From NCBI GenBank assembly GCA_951812575.1, contig OX638322.1, forward strand, positions 1,797,925-1,861,924: a stretch of 64,000 nucleotides of DNA, in the 5' to 3' direction. Both the position numbers and the translations under genes were made by a program. Below, one piece after another: positions 34,689-42,779 of the stretch (position 1 is the stretch's first letter; each line of letters opens with the position of its first letter). This DNA comes from Candidatus Binatia bacterium (GTDB lineage Bacteria > Desulfobacterota > Binatia > Bin18). The notes under the pieces are model-generated. The model did no database searches. It was not told where the DNA came from and saw only the letters and a program-made list of their open reading frames with translations.

Positions 34689-35009
34689 TCAGGCTCCCGG
34701 GGGTCGGTAGGGCACGCTTTTGCCTATGGCCTCGTCCACGGTTTCGGGTGTCACGAGTACGGTGATGCCGATATTGAGGGCGCCGGCGGCGCCGATCGTC
34801 AAGGACACGGCCGATGCCGTGGCGTCGTCGGGAAGGTCGGCAATGATGTACAGGTCGGGCTCCCCGAAGGCGTAGTACAGCACCTCCACGCTCCCACCCA
34901 TGCCCTCAATGGTCTGGGTTAATGCCTCCCGCCGCCGCGTGCCGCCTTCCTTCAGCAACCCGGTCAATCCCGACTGCGTGTACGTTGCGTGAAACATGTA
35001 TTTGCCCAC
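34689..35009 (-). CDS. GYD-domain protein
   Basis: A 106-residue protein. The start is taken as GTG 35009 because GGGAGG stands seven bases upstream and the family begins with GKYMFHATYTQSG. Other GYD features present are RREALTQTIEGMGGSVEVLY, YAFGEPDLYIIADLPDD and a terminal ALNIGITVLVTPETVDEA. GYD proteins are small ferredoxin-like-fold proteins of unknown biochemical role. Divergent from the amidase gene. Confidence 0.85.
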   Translation of the reverse strand: MGKYMFHATYTQSGLTGLLKEGGTRRREALTQTIEGMGGSVEVLYYAFGEPDLYIIADLPDDATASAVSLTIGAAGALNIGITVLVTPETVDEAIGKSVPYRPPGA

Positions 35010-35190
35010 TGGATTCCCTCCCAATGTTGTGGCTTCGATCGTTGCGTTCCCGTCGTCCGAATGCAAGCGTCGGAACGATATTCCGCCTCATGCGGCTTAG
35101 CCGTCGTCATCGAGGTCTGTTGGAGTTGCGTCTCATTTGCATTCGCGGGATGGGGTGCCGTATGATCCCGAAAAAAGAAGGAGGCTATCC

Positions 35191-36702
35191 ATGCCTGTGC
35201 GTATGCCCACCCCTCAGGATTTGCGCGACGCCGGTCGGCGCTTCGGTTTTGACGTGCATGACGAAGAGGTTGACGGCTTCTCGCAGTATATCCGCGAGAT
35301 GCTGCCGGCCTACCGGCGTCTTGACGAGCTGGTTGCTCCCACCGTTCCGGTCAAGTATCCACGGCGGGATTTCGGGGCGCGCCCGGCGACCGATGACAAC
35401 CGGGACAACGGCTGGGCGTGGCGCTGCTCCATCCCCGGCGCGCCCAATGGCCCGCTGACCGGTAAAACGGTCGGGCTGAAGGATCATGTGCGCGTGGCGG
35501 GCATTCCGATGATGAACAGCTCCAGCCTTATGGAAGGCTATGTGCCGACCGAAGACGCGACGATTGTCACCCGCCTGCTCGACGCCGGCGCCGAGATCAT
35601 CGGCAAGGTCGTGAATGGCTCGCACTGTTTTGATGCGATCGGGCTCAGTATCTATCCTGGACCGCAACCCATTAATCCGTCCGGGCCGGCCACGGGCCGC
35701 TACTGTGCCGGCGGGTCGTCAAACGGCAGTGCGGTCGTGGTCGCCAACGGCGATGCGGATATCACCATGGGCGGTGACCAGGGCGGCTCGATACGCATTC
35801 CGGCGGCCTGGTGCGGCATCGTGGGCCTCAAGCCGACCTTCGGCCTGATTCCGCATACCGGATTGGCCGGTCTCGACCCGACGGTCGATCATACCGGACC
35901 GATGACGAAAACCGTGCGCGACTGCGCGCTGGCGTTGCAGGCCGTGGCCGGTGCGGACGGTCTGGACCCGCGCCAGAAAGATGTCCAGGTCAAAGATTAC
36001 ACCGCCCAGCTCGAAGCGGGTGTCGGCGGCCTGCGGATAGGCATACTCACTCAGGGTTTCGGCCATGCTCAATCGATGCCTGAGGTGGACGCGGCCGTGC
36101 GCGAGGCCGCGCGGGTGCTGGAGCGGGTGGGGGCGACGCTGGCTGACGTTTCGGTCCCGATGCACCTGGACGGCAACGCGATTCTGTGGCCGCTCATGAT
36201 TCAGGGCGGGAACGAGACCAATAAGCAGGATGGCTGGGGACACGGCTGGTCGGGCCACTACGCCCTGGATCATGTGAACTTCATGCACCGGGCCATCAAG
36301 GCGCGCGCGAACGATCTGCCGCTGGGCCTGAAGCTCGTGCTGCTGCTCGGTGAATACACCTACCAGCGCTACGGGATGCACTACTATGCCAAGGCGCAAA
36401 ACCTCACCCGCGCACTGCGGGCCGCCTACGAGCGGATATTTGAGGACGTCGATGTGCTGCTCATGCCGACGATCCCGTTTACCGCGCCGCCCATGCCCGA
36501 AGAGGAACTCTCGCCGTACGAGTTTCTGTCGATTTTTGCCAACATGATCCACAATACCGGGTCGTTCAACGCGACGGGTCATCCGGCGCTCACTGTTCCC
36601 TGCGGCGAGCACGAGGGGCTGCCGATCGGCCTGCAACTGGTCGGCCGGCACTTTGAAGACGACGTGCTGCTGCGGGCCGCGTATGCCTATGAGCAGAGCT
36701 GA
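35191..36702 (+). CDS. Amidase signature family hydrolase
   Basis: A 503-residue enzyme of the Ser-Ser-Lys amidase family, with AAGAAGGAGGCTATCC before the ATG. The triad is Lys97 (GLKDH), Ser176 (YCAGGSSNGSA) and nucleophile Ser200 (GGDQGGSIRIPAA), with the family spacing of 24 residues between the serines. It hydrolyses a carboxamide to acid and ammonia in the cytoplasm. The substrate range of the family is wide and this one is not identified. It may act in the same degradative route as the oxygenase encoded convergently at 36718. Confidence 0.9.
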   Translation: MPVRMPTPQDLRDAGRRFGFDVHDEEVDGFSQYIREMLPAYRRLDELVAPTVPVKYPRRDFGARPATDDNRDNGWAWRCSIPGAPNGPLTGKTVGLKDHVRVAGIPMMNSSSLMEGYVPTEDATIVTRLLDAGAEIIGKVVNGSHCFDAIGLSIYPGPQPINPSGPATGRYCAGGSSNGSAVVVANGDADITMGGDQGGSIRIPAAWCGIVGLKPTFGLIPHTGLAGLDPTVDHTGPMTKTVRDCALALQAVAGADGLDPRQKDVQVKDYTAQLEAGVGGLRIGILTQGFGHAQSMPEVDAAVREAARVLERVGATLADVSVPMHLDGNAILWPLMIQGGNETNKQDGWGHGWSGHYALDHVNFMHRAIKARANDLPLGLKLVLLLGEYTYQRYGMHYYAKAQNLTRALRAAYERIFEDVDVLLMPTIPFTAPPMPEEELSPYEFLSIFANMIHNTGSFNATGHPALTVPCGEHEGLPIGLQLVGRHFEDDVLLRAAYAYEQS

Positions 36703-36717
36703 GACTCCGGCGGCGAA

Positions 36718-37884
36718 TCAGGCGGCTCCTGGCTGGCCGACCAGTTCCCGGGCGAGCCAGCGGTAGAACTGGGCAATGGTCTGCTCGAACGGGCTCAGCG
36801 GCCCGCGCGCCGCCTTGCTCGAATGCATTGCCTTGGCGAGTTCGGTGGTCGCCAGCTTGTCCTGTTCGTTGACACGTTCCATGACTCCGCGCCGCTGCTC
36901 GCCGATATCCGGGGCGACTTCGAGCAGGTCCGGCGATGCCAGATAGCCGCCCAGAATCCCGGTGCGCTCGGGTGCCTGCGGGTGGAAGCTCAACCAGTTG
37001 TTGCCGTTGGGCCGCATGGCCATGGTAAACGCCGGCCAGATATAGACCAGATACCCGGTGGTGAGGTCTTCTGCGGTGAAGGTGTCCAGGCGTCCTCTGG
37101 GTGACATGGTGTGGCCGCCGGATTTGAACGCCGCGTTCATACCGCAGCGCATATGGGTGAAGGACAAATCCGCGGGCGGCGGCGGGGTATACGAATTCTG
37201 GCCCGGCATATAGTCCTGCACCGTGTCGCTGTGCAGCCCCATGTGGTGATAGTACTCCATCGAGTTCTCGGCCGAGAGCTTCCAGTTGCCGTCCCAGACG
37301 GATTCGTAATGAAAAATCTCTTTTTGCTCGGCCACGCGATAGTTGGCGATGTAGCCTTCGAGGGTGCGCATTTGGGCGGCGAGTGGGGGTGCGTCTTCAT
37401 TCAGATTGACAAACAAGAAGCCGAACCATTCTTCGAGCCGGTAGCGCGGCAGGCTGCACTGCTCGCGGTCGAAGCGACCCGCGCCTTCCATATGTGGCGC
37501 GGACAGCAGGCGGCCATCGGTCGCATACGTCCAGGCATGATAGGGACAGACGAAACGGCGCGTGCTGCCCGAGTCCTGCACCAGCGGCATGAAACGGTGC
37601 CGGCAGATGTTTGACAACGCGCGAATCTGGCCGTCATCGCCGCGTACGATGATGAGCATGTCACCCAGGACCTCGCAGGCGTAATAGTCGCCCGGATTGG
37701 GGATATATTCCGCGCGCCCGACACACATCCAGGCGTGCTTGAAAATTTTCTCGATCTCCAATGCGTACAGCTCGGACGACCGGTAGGCTGCGGGCGGCAG
37801 GCTGAGGCAGTTGGTGTCGTCGAGTGCGAGATACTCGCCGAGCACCGCGAGCAGTTGGGCCAGCGTCGGCTGGGGCGAGACCAT
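36718..37884 (-). CDS. Rieske non-heme iron oxygenase, alpha subunit
   Basis: A 388-residue aromatic-ring-hydroxylating-dioxygenase-type protein. The Rieske cluster ligands are C94/H96 (NICRHRF) and C113/H116 (CPYHAW). The catalytic iron motif is in AENSMEYYHHMGLH, giving His213 and His218 with Glu210 in place of or before the bridging Asp, plus a later acidic ligand not picked out. ATG 37884 is chosen over a TTG four codons upstream. It needs a reductase, which is not in the window. Related proteins demethylate or hydroxylate quaternary amines and aromatics. Confidence 0.87.
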   Translation of the reverse strand: MVSPQPTLAQLLAVLGEYLALDDTNCLSLPPAAYRSSELYALEIEKIFKHAWMCVGRAEYIPNPGDYYACEVLGDMLIIVRGDDGQIRALSNICRHRFMPLVQDSGSTRRFVCPYHAWTYATDGRLLSAPHMEGAGRFDREQCSLPRYRLEEWFGFLFVNLNEDAPPLAAQMRTLEGYIANYRVAEQKEIFHYESVWDGNWKLSAENSMEYYHHMGLHSDTVQDYMPGQNSYTPPPPADLSFTHMRCGMNAAFKSGGHTMSPRGRLDTFTAEDLTTGYLVYIWPAFTMAMRPNGNNWLSFHPQAPERTGILGGYLASPDLLEVAPDIGEQRRGVMERVNEQDKLATTELAKAMHSSKAARGPLSPFEQTIAQFYRWLARELVGQPGAA

Positions 37885-37937
37885 ATGGATATTCAATCAC
37901 GAAACCGGACCCAGGAGAAGTCTTGGGGCGCGGCGTG

Positions 37938-39770
37938 TCACCGACTGCGTTGATAGAAAAACAGCAGCGCGACCAGCACGGCCACAAGACTCAGCCCGGT
38001 TTGCAGTCCGTCCGGCAGGCCAAGCTCAAGGCGGCTGAAGCCCAGGCTGGCGGCCAGCGCAATGCCCACGCCGGTCAGGGCCTCGCCGGCAATGGCCCCC
38101 GAGGCCAGCAGCACGCCGGGCTGAGAGGCGGCAGTTTCCGAGGTGGTGGGTCGCTTGCGGTGCAGGAGGGCGGACAGCAGGCCGCCCAGAAAAATCGGAA
38201 CGCTCAGCCCGAACGGCAGATACATGCCGACCGCAACCGGCATGAGGTGGAGCCGGAAAGCCACCCCCCGTCGGGCGAGCAACCGGTCCACCCCAACCAG
38301 CACGAGGCCGATCATGGCTCCAATCCCGACCAGATGCCACGGCAGCTGACCGTCACCAAAAAAACCGCGCGCCAGGCTGGCAAACAGTTGCGCCTGGGGC
38401 GCGGCGAGCTCCTTGCCGCCAATGCCGCCGGGCGTATAATCGTGCAGCAGTTGCAGGACAGGCGCCATAATCAGCGCGGCCACGGCCACGCCGCCGATCT
38501 GCATGATTTGCTGGCGACGGGGCGAGGCGCCGACCAACTGGCCGGTCTTGAGGTCGTTGCACACATCGCCGGCTGTGCAGGCCGTGCAGCACACCACCGC
38601 GGCCACACCCAGGATGGCCAGCATGCCGGTCGTGCCCGTAAAGCCAAACAGGACGAGCATCAGCCCGGTAGCCAGTACGGTCGTGATGGTCATGCCCGAG
38701 ACCGGGCTGTTGGAGTTGCCGACCAAGCCAACGATATAACTGGCCACCGCAGTAAAAAAGAGCGCCATGACGAACATGATCGTGGTGGCCGTCAGGGTCA
38801 CGTCCAGCCGTCCGGTAAACAGAAAATACACACTGCCGGTCAGGACCAGGCAGCCCAGAGCCAGGGCGCCGATCCAGGGCAGCGGCATATCCTGAGACAC
38901 GTCCCGAGCTCCTGTCCGGGCAGCCGGCAGCAGCGCCCGCACGGCTTCCCCCAAGCCGCTCCACACCTGCCCGATGGTCACCACGCCACCCACGACCATG
39001 GCGCCGACCCCGATATAGCGCACCTGCTGTGACCACACCGCGTAGGCGCGTTCAACCGGATTTTCGGGGCTGGAGATGTCGGCACTTAAAATGGGCAGGG
39101 TCAGCAGCCAACCCAGCCCGCCTCCCAGAAAGACGAGGGCCGCGATATTGAGCCGGACGATCAGGCCCACGCCCAAGAGGGCAACGGACAGATCGCTGCC
39201 CAGATAGACCACGCTCTTGCCCACCAGCCAGGCTCCTTCGAGCGTGCCCTTGAGCACGCCGACAAAACTTACCAGCGCCTTGAACACAAAGCCAAACAGA
39301 GCTCCCTGAATGACCTGGCGGGCGTCCCGGTCACCGGCTTTTTGACCGGTTTGCAGCACCGCGGCACACGCCACGCCTTCGGGAAAGGGCAGGGTGTCGG
39401 CGGTGACAAACACCCTACGCATCGGGATCATGAGCACAATCCCCAGCAGGCCGCCGGCCAGGGCAACCAGCGTGGTCAAGACCATATCAAACTCGTGCCA
39501 GACGCCGACCAGGACCAGGGCCGGCACGGTAAAAATAATGCCGGCGGCCAAAGACTCACCCGCGGACGCCGCAGTCTGGGCCTGGTTGGCTTCAAGCACC
39601 GACTGTCTGCCCAGCAGAACGCGCAAGAGCAGCATGGAGACTACCGCGGCCGGAATGGAGGCCGACACTGTCATGCCGACCTTGAGGCCCAGATAGACGT
39701 TTGCCGCACCCATGATCACGGCCAAGGCGAGCCCTACGGAGATGGAGTAGACCGTCAGTTCTTGCCGCAT
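37938..39770 (-). CDS. OPT-family oligopeptide/metal-chelate transporter
   Basis: A 610-residue protein with about 14-16 membrane helices. The N-terminus carries GAANVYLGLKVGMTVSASIP, followed by SVLEANQAQTAASAGESLAA, both typical of bacterial OPT transporters. DTLPFPEGVACAAVLQTG near residue 125 and the VCNDLKTGQLVGASPRRQQI segment near 405 also fit. OPT members import peptides or metal chelates by proton symport. No ATPase is needed. It follows the start region of the Rieske gene on the same strand, with about 50 bases between. Confidence 0.9.
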   Translation of the reverse strand: MRQELTVYSISVGLALAVIMGAANVYLGLKVGMTVSASIPAAVVSMLLLRVLLGRQSVLEANQAQTAASAGESLAAGIIFTVPALVLVGVWHEFDMVLTTLVALAGGLLGIVLMIPMRRVFVTADTLPFPEGVACAAVLQTGQKAGDRDARQVIQGALFGFVFKALVSFVGVLKGTLEGAWLVGKSVVYLGSDLSVALLGVGLIVRLNIAALVFLGGGLGWLLTLPILSADISSPENPVERAYAVWSQQVRYIGVGAMVVGGVVTIGQVWSGLGEAVRALLPAARTGARDVSQDMPLPWIGALALGCLVLTGSVYFLFTGRLDVTLTATTIMFVMALFFTAVASYIVGLVGNSNSPVSGMTITTVLATGLMLVLFGFTGTTGMLAILGVAAVVCCTACTAGDVCNDLKTGQLVGASPRRQQIMQIGGVAVAALIMAPVLQLLHDYTPGGIGGKELAAPQAQLFASLARGFFGDGQLPWHLVGIGAMIGLVLVGVDRLLARRGVAFRLHLMPVAVGMYLPFGLSVPIFLGGLLSALLHRKRPTTSETAASQPGVLLASGAIAGEALTGVGIALAASLGFSRLELGLPDGLQTGLSLVAVLVALLFFYQRSR

Positions 39771-39897
39771 ACGCTGTCACTTAGCCTGTTCTTGGCAATG
39801 TCGAAAGACTGGCCGTGTCCTCCTCCCTCGCCCCTGAGGGCTCCCGGCGCGACAGTTGTGGAGATGGGAAATGAGGAACTGAGGGCGGACCTCGTCC

Positions 39898-39933
39898 CCT
39901 CCTCGGAGGGGTGGCCCGTAGGGCCGGGGTGAG
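39898..39933. repeat. CTCCTCGGAGGGG unit, copy 2
   Basis: CCTCCTCGGAGGGGTGGCCC, then GTAGGGCCGGGGTGAG. It lies in the intergenic region upstream of the OPT gene. Confidence 0.6.
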
Positions 39934-39960
39934 GGGTGAGACACCACCGTCCTGTCGGAC

Positions 39961-40008
39961 GGCCTCAGTCGGCCCATGCCCCAGGGTCTTGGGGCATGGG
40001 CCGAGGCC
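39961..40008. terminator. Strong hairpin downstream of the AT-richer operon
   Basis: GGCCCATGCCCCA (39971-39983) pairs perfectly with 39990-40002 around a six-base loop. After a four-base bulge GGCCTC (39961-39966) pairs with GAGGCC (40003-40008). It follows the last gene of the minus-strand operon ending at 40064. No T-run follows, so termination would need Rho or the hairpin alone. Confidence 0.55.
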
Positions 40009-40063
40009 ATGTTCCGGTATGAGGATAAGCGGATGTTTGGGGCCGGGGGAAGAAGGGGGAGGT

Positions 40064-40774
40064 TTAGATTTCTTCAATCCTCTTCTCAATAATATCGTAG
40101 CCCCGATGTCCTTCTATGAAAGAGAACCCTTTGTAAACTTTTCCGATAAAGTCAGTCAGATATTTTGTCTGGTCATAACCAGGCGTGCTAGATTCTAAGT
40201 TCGTGAGTACCGCTTCCAAGTGAGTGAAAAAATTGAACGTTTCAGCGTTGGTTATCGGGTAGTTGTGAAGGACATAACTTATCTGCTTGGCCAAAATACG
40301 AAGATTTAAGATTATCTCTTGATATTGATCCCCACCTTTCGAGACTTGGTTCATAAATGCGTATATCCCTGTATCAGCTTCATCGCCACCCTCGAATGCG
40401 GCCTGAAAACCATCGATTGTCAAAAGCCGCTCCACTGTTTCGCTGTCGGCTTGAAGGTCTTTTCTACCACCTTCCTGACTGGCAAAGATGATTTGATATA
40501 AAATCTCCTTCTTCACATCTAAATAACACTGTCTAAAATTATCTTTCATGATTCGACACTTATTCCTCTTCGGAAGGTGGACGACAAGGAAATAGAACAG
40601 AAACGAGATCAATCCTCCAGTCAGAAAGGAAGACGATATGTGGTAGAAATCGTCCCACCATATTTTTTCAGTGCAGAAAAGGAAATTATTGGAAAGGAGA
40701 TAGATATAAAAGAGCAGGGTTATCAGAAACCAAAACAGAACACTTGAGAATACCCGCCGTACACGACTGGTCAT
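40064..40774 (-). CDS. Two-TM hypothetical protein with helical cytoplasmic domain
   Basis: A 236-residue protein. Two N-terminal helices (about 8-28 and 45-68, FLTGGLISFLFYFLVVHL) are followed by a soluble, mostly helical domain of about 165 residues. Its base composition is clearly richer in A+T than genes on either side. Its ATG overlaps the stop of the SLR gene (ATGA), so it is translationally coupled. No family is recognised. It resembles membrane-anchored effectors or regulators found in variable operons, but nothing more can be said. Confidence 0.7.
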   Translation of the reverse strand: MTSRVRRVFSSVLFWFLITLLFYIYLLSNNFLFCTEKIWWDDFYHISSSFLTGGLISFLFYFLVVHLPKRNKCRIMKDNFRQCYLDVKKEILYQIIFASQEGGRKDLQADSETVERLLTIDGFQAAFEGGDEADTGIYAFMNQVSKGGDQYQEIILNLRILAKQISYVLHNYPITNAETFNFFTHLEAVLTNLESSTPGYDQTKYLTDFIGKVYKGFSFIEGHRGYDIIEKRIEEI

Positions 40775-41847
40775 TTAATCGCGCCATGCTCCTTCCGCCA
40801 CTCCTGCGCTAGATGTTGAGCTTCGGCGATCTGAACTGGGGTCATCTTCTTTGCAACACTGTCACGGGCTTCAGGCGATTTTTTATTTCCATTTCCTCCT
40901 GCAAGATTGAACCACATATGAGCTTGAATATAATCCTGTGGCACGCCTTCACCTCGAAAATACATGACTCCAATATTATGTTGTGCCGATGCTCGCGTAT
41001 TCTGTGATGTTTTGTATCGAGGCTCATCCACTATCCGACGATACCACCGCATCGCCTCTGTGTGATCTTGTAAGACGCCCTGACCGTCGTGGTACATGAG
41101 GGCTAGATTGAACTGCGCAGAAGCTTTCAAAAATGAACTTTCAGCATGTTCGGCAACACGCTCAAGCCATCTCGCTGCCTCTCCATAGTCTTGCGGAACA
41201 CCCAGGCCCTCATCATGCATGAGGGCTAGATTGAACTGCGCACGAGCATCACCCTGTTCAGCAGAAAGGCGATACCATTTTGCTGCTTCAGCATAATCTT
41301 GTGACACGCCATTACCCAAACTGTACTTAAGACCCAACTCGTATTGTGCCTCATGATCCCCTAGATCAGCCGCACGACGAAACCATGCGATTGCCTTAGC
41401 ATCATCTTCTTTCACTGCGCCGTGACCATTGTCATACATGTAGCCGAGATAATACGCCGCCTCCCTGTGTCCTTTCTCTGCTGCATTCCGCAGTAACATC
41501 AGTGCCTTAGAACTATCCCCCTCGATACCCCATCCGCCAAAATACATGATACCAAGGTTGCCCTGTGCGCCCGTATGTCCTTGCTCGGCCGCACGCCGAT
41601 ACCATTTCACTGCCTCCTCAAAGTCTAGAGGTACATCCTGGGCTTCGTCGTACATGACGCCGAGATTATATTGCGCCTCTGCATGCCCAGCTTCGGCGGC
41701 TTCCAAACATATAGCGAACCGCGTTGTGGGTCCCAGTTCCCTATTAAAACAATCAGCAACGCTATAGCCTTGACCAATGAAAGAGCGTGGGTCTACACAG
41801 GCCCAGGCTAGCGAGACACAAAGGGGAAGCCAAAGGGAAGGTTTCAT
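40771..41847 (-). CDS. Exported Sel1-like repeat protein
   Basis: A 358-residue protein with about seven Sel1-like repeats (for example AEAGHAEAQYNLGVMYDEAQ and AADLGDHEAQYELGLKYSLG). The N-terminal hydrophobic stretch LWLPLCVSLAWAC could be a signal peptide, possibly a weak lipobox. ATG 41847 is used; the frame extends to a TTG at 41868. It is the middle gene of a three-gene operon coupled to the downstream membrane protein by a 4-base overlap. It probably scaffolds the two membrane proteins. Confidence 0.8.
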   Translation of the reverse strand: MKPSLWLPLCVSLAWACVDPRSFIGQGYSVADCFNRELGPTTRFAICLEAAEAGHAEAQYNLGVMYDEAQDVPLDFEEAVKWYRRAAEQGHTGAQGNLGIMYFGGWGIEGDSSKALMLLRNAAEKGHREAAYYLGYMYDNGHGAVKEDDAKAIAWFRRAADLGDHEAQYELGLKYSLGNGVSQDYAEAAKWYRLSAEQGDARAQFNLALMHDEGLGVPQDYGEAARWLERVAEHAESSFLKASAQFNLALMYHDGQGVLQDHTEAMRWYRRIVDEPRYKTSQNTRASAQHNIGVMYFRGEGVPQDYIQAHMWFNLAGGNGNKKSPEARDSVAKKMTPVQIAEAQHLAQEWRKEHGAIK

Positions 41848-41864
41848 CTTTGAATAGAAAGGGA

Positions 41865-42536
41865 TCAATCAGGAAAGTCAGAACTATCGCTATAAATCTG
41901 AAAAAACTTATATACGTCAAGATCAGACAACCGGGCCGACACAATCTCAGACATACGGATGACCACACGAAAATCTGTGCTTTTATTCCACTTTCCTGCC
42001 CCTGCAAAACTGATCAAGACCGGCACATAATTCGTCGTAATTTCCAATTGCTGTGTGTCCTCTTTTCTATATCCGCTCGCTAGAGGAATCACTGAGATAT
42101 CAAGCTGGCCTGGCCCGACTATTTCAGCTACATAACCGATATAAGACTTTCTGCTCTTAAGTGAAACCTCAATAGGTTTTGTATGCTGCATAGACTCAAT
42201 AAGAAGCGGCTCTATCATTCGACCCATATTGCGTGCCGCTCTTACGGCCATCTCATTTTTATCAAAGAAAGGATTGAGCACGTGTGGTACAAAGAGACCA
42301 ATCGAAATACTAAAAATAGCCGGTCCAGTATCGCTGAATGATGAAAAGCCTTCTAAAGTTGGACAGAACTGTGGACATAGGCGGTTGATAACCAAAATGG
42401 CACCATAATATCCGCCAAGCGCAAAAAGGACCCCAATGCTTACAGACTCAAATACGAGACGGTAGCCAGACACTGCTCCTCGGTCCCAAACTCCTGCCCC
42501 AGTTGTTTTAACGTCAGCATCCTCCTCCTTCAGCAC
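41865..42536 (-). CDS. Two-TM hypothetical protein
   Basis: A 223-residue protein. Two membrane helices (about 28-50, YRLVFESVSIGVLFALGGYY, and 70-95, TGPAIFSISIGLFVPHVLNP) precede a beta-rich C-terminal domain of about 130 residues. It begins the AT-richer operon. No family is recognised. With the gene at 40064 it gives two membrane proteins of similar plan around a Sel1 scaffold. Confidence 0.7.
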   Translation of the reverse strand: MLKEEDADVKTTGAGVWDRGAVSGYRLVFESVSIGVLFALGGYYGAILVINRLCPQFCPTLEGFSSFSDTGPAIFSISIGLFVPHVLNPFFDKNEMAVRAARNMGRMIEPLLIESMQHTKPIEVSLKSRKSYIGYVAEIVGPGQLDISVIPLASGYRKEDTQQLEITTNYVPVLISFAGAGKWNKSTDFRVVIRMSEIVSARLSDLDVYKFFQIYSDSSDFPD

Positions 42537-42568
42537 AATCCGCCTACGGTGTCTTAAAGTGCATAATT

Positions 42569-42605
42569 CCCTCCTCGGAGGGGTGGCGCGTAGCGCCGGG
42601 GTGGG
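42569..42605. repeat. CTCCTCGGAGGGG unit, copy 3
   Basis: CCCTCCTCGGAGGGGTGGCG, then CGTAGCGCCGGGGTGGG. The remaining intergenic DNA to 42779 has no gene and includes a CCTGAGCGGAGTCGAGGGG unit near 42740. Confidence 0.6.
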
Positions 42606-42779
42606 TTCCTTTCCGCGTCACACATTGGAGGGAGGGGGCCGGGATGAGGGGGTAAGCCCCTCGTCCTGTCGGATGTCTTGTCAGCGCAGGGCAAAGCTTC
42701 TACAAGCATTGTCAGGGAGCACCGGCCCGTTATGGCCTGTCCTGAGCGGAGTCGAGGGGCTGGTGAGAATTGAAACCTG

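Noticed and set aside
37824-39032. Plus-strand open frame of 402 codons opposite the OPT transporter
   Set aside because: Gln/His/Arg-rich antisense of a membrane protein; the transporter frame shows helices and family motifs.
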